DNA of 64,000 nucleotides from Sphingomonas sp. SRS2 (GTDB taxonomy: Bacteria; Pseudomonadota; Alphaproteobacteria; Sphingomonadales; Sphingomonadaceae). The DNA lies in contig NZ_LARW01000040.1 of the NCBI RefSeq assembly GCF_000971055.1, forward strand, positions 107,300-171,299, given 5' to 3'. This document shows positions 1-8,669 of the stretch, one piece after another. The number at the start of each line of letters is the position of its first letter. The first letter of the stretch is position 1. The translations under genes and the position numbers were made by a program. Below the pieces are notes generated by a model. It did no database searches and was not told the origin of the DNA. It was given only the letters and a program-made list of their open reading frames with translations.

Positions 1-1
1 G

Positions 2-496
2 GTCGACGGCCTTGCCGCGCAGCTTGGTGGTGCGCTGCAGATTTTCAGCACTCCGGGTGCCGGCACGGAGATATTGCTATGGCTCCCCGTTGCGCAGAAT
101 GCGGCGGCGATCGACGAGGCCCGGCTGAACGATCCGCCCAAGGGCACCATCCTCGTCATCGACGACGAACCGGTCGTCCGCTCGGGCACGGCGGAAATGA
201 TCGCCGCAATGGGCTATGACGTCGTCGAGGCGGCCAGCGCGCGTGAAGGCCTCGACCTGATCGATGACGGCCTCGATCCGACCGTCGTCGTCACCGATCA
301 TGTCATGCCGGGAATGACCGGGGCGGAACTCGCACTCCGGCTGCGTGTCGAACGGCCGCGCACCGCGGTGATGATAATCTCGGGCTATCAGGGCATTGAT
401 CTGATCGCCCCCGATGTCGTCCGCCTCTCCAAGCCCTTCCGCCAGATTCACCTGACGGCTAGCATCGCCGCCGCGCGCCAGCAGGTCGCGGCCTAG
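2..496 (+). CDS. Hybrid histidine kinase, C-terminal part (ATPase end plus receiver domain), cut by window start
   Basis: The frame is open from the first bases, so the gene begins upstream. The first ~30 codons read as the end of a histidine kinase ATPase domain (G-A-G-T-E-I-L-L-W-L-P-V). They are followed by a complete receiver domain with the acidic pair in LVIDDEPVV, the phospho-acceptor Asp in VVVTDHVMPG, the Ser of MIISGYQ and the Lys of VRLSKPF. Nothing follows the receiver, so this is a hybrid kinase that would pass phosphate to a separate partner. An ATG at 74 exists but lies inside the ATPase domain and is not a credible start. It converges on the DUF3617 gene with only 4 bases between the stop codons. 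Confidence 0.85.
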   Translation, partial: VDGLAAQLGGALQIFSTPGAGTEILLWLPVAQNAAAIDEARLNDPPKGTILVIDDEPVVRSGTAEMIAAMGYDVVEAASAREGLDLIDDGLDPTVVVTDHVMPGMTGAELALRLRVERPRTAVMIISGYQGIDLIAPDVVRLSKPFRQIHLTASIAAARQQVAA

Positions 497-500
497 CGGA

Positions 501-965
501 TTACTTGCCCGTGCACGGCCCGATGCGCCGGCCCACGCTCGTGCTCGACAACCGCATGCTCATCCGTCCGCTCATCACCGCGTTCGACGTCATGTTGAAG
601 CTCGTCGGCGTATAGCTACCATTGGCCCGGGCCGTCATCGTCCCGCCATTTTGCGAGCAGCTCATCTCGGTCGAGATCACCCCGCCCTTCATCGAATATT
701 TGGTGAAGCGGCATGACGGGTTCTGCTTGAGCATTTCCTGTGGGCCCTGCGCCGCCTGCTCGGGCGTGATGCAATAGGTCATCCGGGTCTTGCCGTTGCT
801 CGCCATCTGGCTCTTCATCATCTGCGCGACCTGCGGCGGCGCACCCGGCATGTCGATCGAATTGATCGCCGTGCTTGCCTCCCACTGTCCCGGCTGCACC
901 TGCGCCTGTACGGCGGTCGGCGCGATCAGCAGACAGGCATATATCGCAAAGGTCCGGTGGTTCAT
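501..965 (-). CDS. DUF3617 family secreted protein
   Basis: This 154-residue protein starts with a signal peptide (hydrophobic stretch to about residue 21, cleavage likely after VQA). It continues with the DUF3617 pattern: a QPGQWE start of the mature chain, an MTYCITPEQA segment, and paired cysteines in the middle (NPSCRF, EMSCSQ) and near the end (IGPCTGK). The family is common in sphingomonads and other proteobacteria and has no established function; the export signal and cysteines suggest a small disulfide-stabilised periplasmic protein. A good ribosome site (AGGAGG) lies just upstream of the ATG. It is transcribed away from the RcnB-like gene, with a 224-base shared upstream region. Confidence 0.8.
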   Translation of the reverse strand: MNHRTFAIYACLLIAPTAVQAQVQPGQWEASTAINSIDMPGAPPQVAQMMKSQMASNGKTRMTYCITPEQAAQGPQEMLKQNPSCRFTKYSMKGGVISTEMSCSQNGGTMTARANGSYTPTSFNMTSNAVMSGRMSMRLSSTSVGRRIGPCTGK

Positions 966-1189
966 GCGATCCTCCTATATCGTGGTGCCCGACCGATAAT
1001 CTTCGATATCCGGACTATCGCATGTGCTCTGGCTCACATCTCCGCGATTCCGCCCCTCAGATAAAATAGCACACAAAGGGGCTGATACAATTTGCGACAA
1101 ATTTACCTGCCTGCCGGCAAACATCTGCGACAGCCGGGGTCCACTTTCTCCTCAACGCCGCTGCTGGCGTAACGTGAAGGAGAAGACCC

Positions 1190-1570
1190 ATGAAGAAGTT
1201 CGTCATCGCCGCGCTCGCTGCTTCGGTTGCCGCCAGCCCGGTTCTCGCCGCTCCCTGGAACAATGGCAATGACGGCCATGGGCGCTACGAGCAGCGCCAC
1301 GATAATAGCCGCTACGAACAGCGTAATGACAATCGCCGCTATGATCGTCACGACAATCGCCGCGACAATCACCAGTATCGCAGCTGGAAGAAGGGTCAGC
1401 GTTTCGACAGCCGCTATGCCCGCAACTATCGGGTAATTTCGGGTCCGAACCGCTACCATCTCCGCCCCGCCCCCCGCGGCTATCGCTGGGTCCAGTCGGG
1501 CAATGATGCGGTGATGGTCAGCATCACCACCGGTGTCATCGCCGCCGTGATGGCCAATATCCTCAACTAA
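1190..1570 (+). CDS. RcnB-like periplasmic protein
   Basis: This 126-residue protein has a clear signal peptide (cleavage after VLA, about residue 20), then a low-complexity stretch rich in Arg, Asp, Asn, His and Tyr (about residues 25-63). A C-terminal RcnB-like domain follows, with the typical run from YRVISGPNRYHLRPAPRGYRWV into NDAVMVSITTG. RcnB of E. coli is a periplasmic protein linked to nickel/cobalt homeostasis; sphingomonad paralogues are abundant and their metal role is unproven. The His/Asp/Asn-rich linker could bind metal but this is inference. The ribosome site GAAGGAG precedes the ATG, and a hairpin terminator follows the stop. Confidence 0.75.
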   Translation: MKKFVIAALAASVAASPVLAAPWNNGNDGHGRYEQRHDNSRYEQRNDNRRYDRHDNRRDNHQYRSWKKGQRFDSRYARNYRVISGPNRYHLRPAPRGYRWVQSGNDAVMVSITTGVIAAVMANILN

Positions 1571-1580
1571 GCAGCCGACA

Positions 1581-1616
1581 GGTCCCGGGGCGAAAGCTCC
1601 GGGGCCTTCGCTTTGT
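1581..1616 (+). terminator. Intrinsic terminator after the RcnB-like gene
   Basis: An 11-bp stem (1581-1591 with 1596-1606, two G-U pairs) closed by a GAAA tetraloop, followed by a short T-rich tail, starts 10 bases after the stop codon. It separates the RcnB-like gene from the two-component operon. Confidence 0.7.
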
Positions 1617-1642
1617 CCCTAACCACGGCTAGATCTGATCCG

Positions 1643-2365
1643 ATGGCAGACGAACCTCATATCCTTCTGGTCGATGACGAGCGCGATATCCGTGATCCGC
1701 TCGCATCCTATCTCGGCAAGAACGGCATACGCGTCACCAAGGCCGATAGCGCCGCCGCCGCGCGGGAGATTCTCGCGGTCCATGCGATCGATCTCGTGCT
1801 GCTCGACATCATGATGCCCGGCGAGGACGGCATCTCGCTCGCCGGCTTCATTCGCGCCACCTCGGCCACGCCGGTCATCCTGCTTACGGCCAAGGCCGAG
1901 GAGCTGGATCGCGTGCTCGGGCTGGAGATCGGCGCGGACGATTATGTCACCAAGCCCTTCTCGCCCCGCGAGTTGCTTGCCCGGATCAAGGCGGTTCTGC
2001 GCCGCACCTCGGGCGGCGGCGCGGCGGCGGTGCACGCTCCCGACGCCGCCGGCTATGCATTTGGCGGCTGGGTATTGCGCACCGGAGAGCGCGAGCTGGT
2101 CGATGCCGAGGGCGTTGCTGTGCCGCTGTCGACTGGCGAATATAACCTGCTCCACGCCTTCGTAACCCATCCGCGTCGCGTGCTCACCCGCGATCAGCTG
2201 CTCGATCTCAGCCAGGGCCGCGAACTCGCGGCCTTCGAACGCAGCATCGACAATCATATCAGCCGCCTGCGCCGCAAGGTCGAAGCCGATGCCGCCGATC
2301 CCACGCTGATCAAGACCGTGTGGGGCGGCGGCTATATGCTCGCGGCCGAGGTTCGCCGGATATGA
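1643..2365 (+). CDS. OmpR-family response regulator
   Basis: A 240-residue response regulator. The receiver domain (about 1-120) has the acidic pair in LVDDERDI, the phospho-acceptor Asp55 in LLDIMMPGEDG, and the Lys in YVTKPFSPREL. A winged-helix Trans_reg_C domain (about 140-238) ends with the typical IKTVWGGGYML. The ATG at 1643 is preferred over an upstream TTG at 1613 because the receiver fold begins directly after it. It overlaps the kinase gene downstream by ATGA (2362-2365), so the pair is translationally coupled. The layout and domain types match the OmpR/EnvZ class; the signal is unknown. Confidence 0.92.
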   Translation: MADEPHILLVDDERDIRDPLASYLGKNGIRVTKADSAAAAREILAVHAIDLVLLDIMMPGEDGISLAGFIRATSATPVILLTAKAEELDRVLGLEIGADDYVTKPFSPRELLARIKAVLRRTSGGGAAAVHAPDAAGYAFGGWVLRTGERELVDAEGVAVPLSTGEYNLLHAFVTHPRRVLTRDQLLDLSQGRELAAFERSIDNHISRLRRKVEADAADPTLIKTVWGGGYMLAAEVRRI

Positions 2366-3687
2366 GGCGTTTCCTGCCGCGCAGCCTCGCCGGGCAGATG
2401 GCATTGCTCATCGGCATCGCCCTGCTCGTCGCCCAGCTCGCGAATTTCGCGCTGATCCTCAACGAACGCGAAAAGCTCAGCCTGGCCCAGAACGAGGCCC
2501 CTGCCCTCGCCGGCTTCGCCCGCACCGCCGCGGACGTCGCGAAGGCCGCACCCGAATTCGTGCCGGCGGTCATTGAGGATAACAGCCGGCGCGGCGCCCG
2601 CTTCGCGCTGGCGGCCGACAGCGGGATCGCAGAACGCGAACGTGACGCCGACCTCGAAACGCAAAGCCGTGATGCGCTGACCGCCGCCGCCGCGCCCCTC
2701 AACGGCCTGCGCGCCGCACGAGGTCCCGGGCGCGTCGAGCAGCGCCGCTGGTCGGCCAATGTCGATTTCCTGCGCATCGCCATTCAGCGCCCCGATGGCC
2801 AGTGGTTTACCGGTCGCCTCGTCGTTCCTCGTCGAGACCCGCTACTGGCCCTGCGGCTGGGCGCGGCGACACTGTTCCTCTATCTCATCGTCCTCGGCGC
2901 GAGCATCTGGATCGCGCGACGCATAGCCCGGCCCTTGCGCGATCTGACCAGCGCTGCGGACCGCTTCGCCGGCAAGTCCGATCCCGTCGAGATCACCCCC
3001 CGTGGCCCCGACGATGTCGCCCGCGCAATGGCGGCCTTCAACGCCATGAACCGCCGCGTCATCGCGCTGCTCGACGAAAAGGATCATATGCTGGGTGCGA
3101 TCGGCCACGACCTGCGTACCCCGCTCGCCTCGCTCCGCATCCGCGTCGAGACGATGGAGCCCGAGGAAGACCGCGCCGCCGCGATCGCCAAGATCGAGGA
3201 GATGACTGCGATGCTCGAGGACATCCTGATCCTCGCCCGCACCGGCCGCACGCGCGAGGATAGTCGTCCGGTCGATATCGCAGCCCTCGCCGAAAGCCTT
3301 GTCGATGAATATCACGATCTGGGTCAGCCGGTCGCTTTCCTGCCATCTCCCCGCGCGGTTGCGGCGGTCCAGCCTGATCTGATGCGCCGCGCCCTGCGCA
3401 ATCTGATCGACAACGCCGTCAAATATGGCGGCGGCGCGGAGGTCTCGGTCGCGTCCGGCGCGATCAGCGTCGTCGATCACGGCCCCGGCATTCCGGCGTC
3501 GGAGATGGACGCCGTCCTGCGCCCCTTCCATCGCCTCGAACAGTCGCGCAACCGTGACACCGGCGGCAGTGGCCTCGGCCTCGCCATCGCCCGCAGTATC
3601 GTTGAGGCGCAGGGCGGCGAATTACGGCTGAAACCGTCGGAGCCGACCGGCCTGACGGTTTCGATCTTGCTGCCTCGAAAGGCTTGA
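2362..3687 (+). CDS. EnvZ-type sensor histidine kinase
   Basis: A 441-residue inner membrane kinase. Membrane segment 1 lies at about residues 12-33, followed by a periplasmic sensor region of about 130 residues and membrane segment 2 at about 165-188. Then come a HAMP linker (RRIARPLRDLTSAADRFAG), a HisKA domain with His249 in IGHDLRTPLASL, and an ATPase domain with the N box LRNLIDNAVKYG, DHGPGIP and GGSGLGLAIA. It phosphorylates the regulator encoded directly upstream, to which it is coupled by a 4-base overlap. The periplasmic region has no recognisable ligand fold, so the stimulus cannot be named. Confidence 0.92.
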   Translation: MRRFLPRSLAGQMALLIGIALLVAQLANFALILNEREKLSLAQNEAPALAGFARTAADVAKAAPEFVPAVIEDNSRRGARFALAADSGIAERERDADLETQSRDALTAAAAPLNGLRAARGPGRVEQRRWSANVDFLRIAIQRPDGQWFTGRLVVPRRDPLLALRLGAATLFLYLIVLGASIWIARRIARPLRDLTSAADRFAGKSDPVEITPRGPDDVARAMAAFNAMNRRVIALLDEKDHMLGAIGHDLRTPLASLRIRVETMEPEEDRAAAIAKIEEMTAMLEDILILARTGRTREDSRPVDIAALAESLVDEYHDLGQPVAFLPSPRAVAAVQPDLMRRALRNLIDNAVKYGGGAEVSVASGAISVVDHGPGIPASEMDAVLRPFHRLEQSRNRDTGGSGLGLAIARSIVEAQGGELRLKPSEPTGLTVSILLPRKA

Positions 3688-3791
3688 TCAGGCGGCTCTT
3701 GCTCACAGCGCGGCTTCCACTTCATCCGCGCCAACCCCTCTTATCTACATCACAGGCAGACCAATATTAACCTGTGTCAAGGCGATTGCCG

Positions 3792-3817
3792 GGAACCCCC
3801 GCCATGCGGCGTCCGTT
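3792..3817 (+). promoter_or_regulatory. EcfG-type general stress promoter (GGAAC-N17-CGTT)
   Basis: GGAAC at 3792-3796 and CGTT at 3814-3817, 17 bases apart, match the consensus for the alphaproteobacterial EcfG/SigT sigma factor exactly. The site is about 35 bases upstream of the start of the haem-oxygenase-like gene, a normal promoter distance. Confidence 0.65.
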
Positions 3818-3855
3818 CTTCCCTCAGACAAGAAATTGATAATTCGGGAAGAATG

Positions 3856-4758
3856 ATGGCCAGCCGATATAATCACGATCGGGAACCGCGCTCGCAGTTT
3901 CTGACCGATAGCTTTCAGCGCGGCCTCGCTCATTGGAATCGGGAAAGGCTAGCACCAGGCTTTCCAGAGGGCGATTGGCATGTGCGTCTTGAACGCGACA
4001 TGAAGATGTTGCGTCTGGAACGCGGCTTTGTAGAAGAACTTCGCGCCGATATCGCCGACGATGCCGCCAAGGCGCCAACCGATGCCGATGGCTTCGTCGC
4101 GTGGTTCGAGAATCTGAAGGAAGAAGGGCCCGGTCAGGGCGACCCGCTGTTCCCCTGGCTCGCCGACCATGCCAGCCGCGACGAACTTCGATGGTTCTTC
4201 GAACAGGAAGCCGCTGGTGAAGCCGGATTCGACGATCTTGTCGCCTATACCCAGGTGAAGCTGCCGGTTCCCGCCAAACTCGAACTCGCCCGCAACTATT
4301 GGGACGAGATGGGACGGGGCAACCGCGCCGGCATGCACGGGCCGATGCTCGATGCGCTGGTCGAGACCATGGCGGTCGATCCGGTGATCGAGAAGACCGT
4401 CTGGCAGAGTCTCGCCCTCGCCAACGCGATGACCGCCATGGCTACCAGCCGCGATCATGCCTGGCACTCGATCGGTGCGCTCGGCGTCATCGAGTTGACC
4501 GCGCCAGGACGGTCGGCGATGGTGGCGAAAGGCCTGCGCCGTATCGGCCTGTCCGACAAGGAGCGCCGCTATTTCGATCTCCATGCCGTGCTCGACGTCA
4601 AGCATAGCGCCGACTGGAACCGCGAGGCTCTGCGCCCGCTCGTCGAGGAAGATCCCCGCCGTGCTACCGCAATCGCCGAAGGTGCGCTCATCCGGCTGCG
4701 CTGTGGCGCACGTTGCTTCGATCGCTATCGCGAAGCGCTCTGGGCTGACCGCACCTGA
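3856..4758 (+). CDS. Haem-oxygenase-like diiron protein (iron-containing redox enzyme family)
   Basis: A 300-residue soluble protein. It shows the helical pattern and metal-ligand spacing of the haem-oxygenase-like diiron oxidase (HDO) family: a Glu-rich helix (WFFEQEAAGEAGFDD, about 112-126), a His/Glu helix (AWHSIGALGVIE, about 202-213), and H243-x3-D247-x2-H250 in DLHAVLDVKH. Characterised HDO members oxidise amino acids or fatty acids with O2 at a diiron centre; the substrate here cannot be told. Of two adjacent ATGs, the second (3856) sits better behind the GGGAAG ribosome site. The upstream EcfG-type promoter suggests induction in general stress. No obvious operon partner; the transporter 18 bases downstream may be co-transcribed. 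Confidence 0.7.
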   Translation: MASRYNHDREPRSQFLTDSFQRGLAHWNRERLAPGFPEGDWHVRLERDMKMLRLERGFVEELRADIADDAAKAPTDADGFVAWFENLKEEGPGQGDPLFPWLADHASRDELRWFFEQEAAGEAGFDDLVAYTQVKLPVPAKLELARNYWDEMGRGNRAGMHGPMLDALVETMAVDPVIEKTVWQSLALANAMTAMATSRDHAWHSIGALGVIELTAPGRSAMVAKGLRRIGLSDKERRYFDLHAVLDVKHSADWNREALRPLVEEDPRRATAIAEGALIRLRCGARCFDRYREALWADRT

Positions 4759-4776
4759 TGCGGAGGCAATGACGCG

Positions 4777-6012
4777 GTGAGCTTGCCGCTCCGCATGTTC
4801 TTCGCCCTTGCCCTTGGTTTGGGCGGGGGCATTTTCATAGCGGGGTGGGGGACCGAAAGCACCGAAACACTCCTCGCCCTCGCCCGCCCTGTCGGCGCTA
4901 TCTGGCTCAATGCGCTGACGATGACGATCGTCCCGCTCGTTTTCGGATTGGTCGTAAATGGGATTGCTACTGCGGCGGCCGAGGCAAAGGCCAGCCGCAT
5001 CGCCTTTCGGTCAATCTTGTGGTTCGCGATATTATTGACACTCGCCTGCACGCTGTCGGTCATCCTGACGAGCAGCCTGTTGCATCTCTGGCCGATCCCC
5101 GAACAGGCTGCGTCCCTGCGAACAGCAGCGGGCCCGGTTCCGATCGAAGCTCCGGCCGCCACCGGCCAATGGTATGAAGGCATTATTCCCGACAATCCGA
5201 TCAGGGCCGCCGCGGAAACCGCAATGGTCCCGCTGGTGGTTTTCGCCTTGCTGTTCGGCTTCGCGCTGACTCGCATCGAAGCGCCATTGCGCGACGCGAT
5301 GCTGACCCTCACCGAGGCATTGGTACAGACGATGCTGGTGCTGGTTCACTGGGTGCTTTGGCTCGCGCCATTGGGTATTGCCGCTCTGTCCTTCGTCGCC
5401 GGAGTCAATATGGGCAGCGCCGTGGCGGGCGCGCTCGCCCAATATATCGTGATCGCCTCGGCGGCTTGCCTCATCGCCACCGCCATGGCCTATCCCGTCG
5501 CGATACTGGCGGGGCGCATCGCTCCGCTGCACTTCGCACGGGGCGCCATTCCGGCGCAGACCGTGGCGCTTAGCACCCAGAGTTCGCTCGCATCGCTTCC
5601 GATCATGATCGACAGCGCGCGCGCCATTGGCGTCCAGCCGCAGACGGCCGGCGTAGTCCTGCCCCTCGCCGCCTCACTGTTCCGTGCGGCCAGCGCCGCC
5701 GCCAACGTCGCAGTCGCCATTTACCTCGCACATCTTCATGGCGTGGAACTGTCCTTGCCGATGCTCGTCATCGCCGTGCTTGTCGCCGTCCCGGTCAGTC
5801 TTGCGGCGGTCGGTGTCGCTGCACAGGTCTCCTTCGTGGCAACGATCGCACCGATTTGCGCCGCTTTGGATGTGCCTATCCATGTCCTGCCATTATTGAT
5901 GGCGGTGGAAACTATTCCCGATTTCTTCCGGACCTTGGGCAATGTCACCAATGATCTCGCCGTCGCCAAAATTGTCGGCAGCGACGACAGAGAGCCTGGT
6001 TCAACTATCTGA
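4777..6012 (+). CDS. Dicarboxylate/amino acid:cation symporter (DAACS family)
   Basis: A 411-residue polytopic membrane protein of the GltP/DctA fold. The N-terminal TMs include LNALTMTIVPLVFGLVVNG, and a Ser-rich re-entrant loop (STQSSLASLP) and a TM8-like segment with NVTNDLAVAKIVG follow. In well-studied members TM7 carries an NMDGT signature that coordinates sodium; here the corresponding stretch reads LFRAASAAANVAV and the motif is missing. Cation coupling or substrate may therefore differ. The start is GTG at 4777 with CGGAGG 10 bases upstream; the nearby ATG at 4769 is out of frame. At 411 residues it is slightly short for the family. Confidence 0.85.
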   Translation: MSLPLRMFFALALGLGGGIFIAGWGTESTETLLALARPVGAIWLNALTMTIVPLVFGLVVNGIATAAAEAKASRIAFRSILWFAILLTLACTLSVILTSSLLHLWPIPEQAASLRTAAGPVPIEAPAATGQWYEGIIPDNPIRAAAETAMVPLVVFALLFGFALTRIEAPLRDAMLTLTEALVQTMLVLVHWVLWLAPLGIAALSFVAGVNMGSAVAGALAQYIVIASAACLIATAMAYPVAILAGRIAPLHFARGAIPAQTVALSTQSSLASLPIMIDSARAIGVQPQTAGVVLPLAASLFRAASAAANVAVAIYLAHLHGVELSLPMLVIAVLVAVPVSLAAVGVAAQVSFVATIAPICAALDVPIHVLPLLMAVETIPDFFRTLGNVTNDLAVAKIVGSDDREPGSTI

Positions 6013-6178
6013 TTGTTAACCTGAAAAAGCTCAGCGCGTTATTCGCCCTCAGTGTACGGGCACAGTGTAGACGGCAACTTCTTCTGCCGCATCACCGACT
6101 TCGACCAAGGTCTAATGCGGCGTTAACCATTTGTTTGCTGGATTCCCGCCAAACAGGTCTCCGAAAGGAGTTAATATC

Positions 6179-6445
6179 ATGGGAAGCACCCTCGCCGCCG
6201 CCGCAATCTTCAACGCCAGGGACAGCGATGCCCTGCTCGATCTCGGCTTCGCCTGTTCGACCGGGACCCGGGGCATGTCGATCGATCTGGTCAGTGCGCA
6301 TCAGTGGTTCAACCTCGCCGCACTCGCCGGCTCGGAAGAAGCGCAATATTGCCGCGCCGACATCGCCGATCAGATGAGCAACCGCGAGATCGCCGAAGCC
6401 CAGCGTCGTGCCCGCACATGGCTCGCGAGCCACGCCGCGCATTGA
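6179..6445 (+). CDS. Small SEL1/TPR-like repeat protein
   Basis: An 88-residue protein, start chosen at ATG 6179 because GAAAGGAG lies directly upstream. It contains one SEL1-like helix pair: ALLDLGFACSTGTRGMSIDLVSAHQWFNLAALAGSEEAQ, with the typical ALA-GSEEAQ turn, then a charged helix. Sel1 repeats mediate protein-protein contacts; a lone repeat of this kind is common in sphingomonads and without known partner. The upstream region carries TTAACCAT at 6123-6130, which resembles a CtrA half-site; on its own that is weak evidence for cell-cycle control. Confidence 0.7.
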   Translation: MGSTLAAAAIFNARDSDALLDLGFACSTGTRGMSIDLVSAHQWFNLAALAGSEEAQYCRADIADQMSNREIAEAQRRARTWLASHAAH

Positions 6446-6472
6446 CCGGGATTTGATGCCCGCCAATGGCGA

Positions 6473-6715
6473 CTAGAGAATATCGGCTTCGTTGACGACC
6501 GGGCGGCTCTCGCGCGTCGCGCGCGCCTTGCTTTCCGGCTTGTCGGGTTCGGATATCAGGAAGACGTGGTCGTCATGGACCTCGGCCAGGGTTCCCATGA
6601 AGGGGAAGCCCTCCAGACTGCCCGTCACGCGATAACTCACGATGTCGCCGACTTTGAACGTCGCCGGATCGAAATTGAATTCGAACGGGCAGCTGCCATC
6701 GCCCATATTCTGCAT
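6473..6715 (-). CDS. Conserved small hypothetical protein
   Basis: An 80-residue acidic protein with no signal peptide or membrane segment. The middle (FKVGDIVSYRVTGSLEGFPF) followed by GTLAEVHDDHVFLISEP looks like a short beta-barrel or KOW/SH3-like fold that could bind RNA or protein, but I do not recognise a family. A ribosome site (GGAGGAGAGA) lies just upstream of the ATG, and the frame has no better competitor on the other strand. It converges on the SEL1-like gene and is divergent from ggt. Confidence 0.6.
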   Translation of the reverse strand: MQNMGDGSCPFEFNFDPATFKVGDIVSYRVTGSLEGFPFMGTLAEVHDDHVFLISEPDKPESKARATRESRPVVNEADIL

Positions 6716-6835
6716 GACGATCTCTCCTCCACCTGAAGTATAAGTAACGCCATCGCGCTATCAAGTCGCGAAACCCCTTGCCCGCCGCGACCATTGATCG
6801 GACAATCCCGACATATCCTCATCCGGGACATGCCG

Positions 6836-8647
6836 ATGCGCCGCAGAACCTTCCTCTCCACTCTCCCCGCCGCCGCGGTCGCGCTGCCGGCCTTCGCCCA
6901 GCGCACCGCGCCTGTCGGCCCCACCCGTTGGGCATCGGGCGAAGACCGCTTCACCCGCACCGATATTCGCGGCGGCGACCGCCCGGTCGGCGCCAGCTTC
7001 GCCTCCCGGACCGCTGTCTACGGCATATCGGGCGCAGCCGGTACCTCGCATCCGCTCGCCACCCAGGCCGGTATCGAAATCCTAAGGCGCGGGGGTTCGG
7101 CGGTCGATGCCGCGATCACGATCAACGCCTGCCTAGGCCTGCTCGAGCCCACAGCCTGCGGCATCGGTGGCGATTGCTACGTGATGCTATGGGACCCGAA
7201 GGTGAAGAAGGTTGTCGGCCTCGCCGGCTCGGGTAGCTCTCCGGGCGGGCTAAGCCTTGATACCGTCCGCTCGCGCGCGAAAAACGGGGCGCTGCCTGCC
7301 TATGGCGCGATCTCGGTATCGGTGCCGGGCACCGTCGATGCCTGGTTCATGCTACACGCCCGCTACGGCAGGCTCAAATGGGCCGATCTGTTCGATCCCG
7401 CGATCGAGCTTGCCGAACATGGCGCTCCTGTGCCCGACATGATCGCCTATTATATCCGTCGCAGCCTGATCAACTTCCGCAAGGCCGGTGCGGGGATCGA
7501 GGAGATAGACAACGCGATCCGCACCTACGCGATGGACGGGGATGGCCCCAAGGCTGGCAGCGTATTCCGCAACCCCGATCTCGCCCGCACCTACCGCGCC
7601 ATCGCGAAGGGCGGCCGCGACGCCTTCTACAAGGGCGATATAGCGAAGACGATCGACGCCTACTTCCGGCGGATCGGCGGCTGGCTTCGTCGGGAAGACC
7701 TCGCCGCGCACAAGGGCGAATGGATCGAACCTCACAAGACCGATTATCGCGGCGTCGGTGTCCATGCGCTTGGCGCAAACACCCAAGGCATCGCCACGCT
7801 CCAGATGCTCAACATCCTCGAACATTTCGATCTGGAGGGCGCCGGGTTCCAGTCGGCCCGCTCGATCCATCTACAGGCCGAAGCCAAGCGCCTCGCCTAT
7901 GAGGACCGCGCCCGCTACTATGCCGATCCGCGCTTCGCACAGGTCCCCACCGAATGGCTGGTCTCGAAAGACTATGCCGCCGAACGCGCGAAACTGATCC
8001 GGCCCGACAGCATCATGAAGACGGTCCGGCCGGGGCAGGCCCCTTCAAAGGGCGACACCACCTATTTCACCTGCGCCGACAAGGACGGGATGATGGTGTC
8101 GATGATCCAGTCGAATTTCCGCGGCATGGGATCGGGTCTCGTCGCCGACGGCCTCGGTTTCATGTTCCAGGATCGCGGCCAGCTCTTCTCCCTGCAAGAT
8201 GGCCATCCAAACATCTACGCGCCCGGCAAGCGCCCCTTCCAGACGATCATCCCCGGCTTCGCGACGCTGGGCGACGACCCGTGGATGAGCTTCGGCGTGA
8301 TGGGCGGCGACATGCAGCCGCAGGGCCAAGCCCAGATCATCATCAACCGCCGCGACTATGGGCTGGAAATCCAGTCGGCGGGTGACGCCCCGCGCTGGCA
8401 CCATGAAGGCTCGTCGCAATCGATGAGCGAGGATAGCCCCGACCTCCCCGCCACCGGCCTGCTCCGCCTCGAGAACGGGGTGCCGGAAACGACCCACCTC
8501 GCGCTCGCGAACATGGGCTGGACGATCGGAGCCTCCGACGGCGGCTTCGGCCGTTACCAGTGCATCGAGCGACGCATGGACAGCAACTACCGTGTCTACG
8601 CCGCCGCTAGCGAGATGCGCGCCGATGGATGCGCTTTGGCTTATTAG
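6836..8647 (+). CDS. ggt: Gamma-glutamyltransferase
   Basis: A 603-residue precursor of the Ntn-hydrolase gamma-glutamyltransferase family, which cleaves glutathione and other gamma-glutamyl compounds in the periplasm. The N-terminus (MRRRTFLSTLPAAAVALPAFA) is a signal peptide with a Tat-like twin arginine. Family landmarks are GGSAVDAAITINACLGLLEP and GIGGDCYVML in the large chain, then the self-cleavage site GDTTYFTCAD with the catalytic Thr at residue 408, and GSGLVADGLGFMFQDR in the small chain. The C-terminal part includes FGVMGGDMQPQGQAQ. An in-frame ATG six bases earlier (6830) is equally possible. Confidence 0.9.
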   Translation: MRRRTFLSTLPAAAVALPAFAQRTAPVGPTRWASGEDRFTRTDIRGGDRPVGASFASRTAVYGISGAAGTSHPLATQAGIEILRRGGSAVDAAITINACLGLLEPTACGIGGDCYVMLWDPKVKKVVGLAGSGSSPGGLSLDTVRSRAKNGALPAYGAISVSVPGTVDAWFMLHARYGRLKWADLFDPAIELAEHGAPVPDMIAYYIRRSLINFRKAGAGIEEIDNAIRTYAMDGDGPKAGSVFRNPDLARTYRAIAKGGRDAFYKGDIAKTIDAYFRRIGGWLRREDLAAHKGEWIEPHKTDYRGVGVHALGANTQGIATLQMLNILEHFDLEGAGFQSARSIHLQAEAKRLAYEDRARYYADPRFAQVPTEWLVSKDYAAERAKLIRPDSIMKTVRPGQAPSKGDTTYFTCADKDGMMVSMIQSNFRGMGSGLVADGLGFMFQDRGQLFSLQDGHPNIYAPGKRPFQTIIPGFATLGDDPWMSFGVMGGDMQPQGQAQIIINRRDYGLEIQSAGDAPRWHHEGSSQSMSEDSPDLPATGLLRLENGVPETTHLALANMGWTIGASDGGFGRYQCIERRMDSNYRVYAAASEMRADGCALAY

Positions 8648-8669
8648 GACATCTTAGTATCGCAATTGC

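Noticed and set aside
6123..6130. CtrA half-site TTAACCAT before the SEL1-like gene
   Set aside because: A single half-site of eight bases occurs by chance; no second half at the correct spacing.
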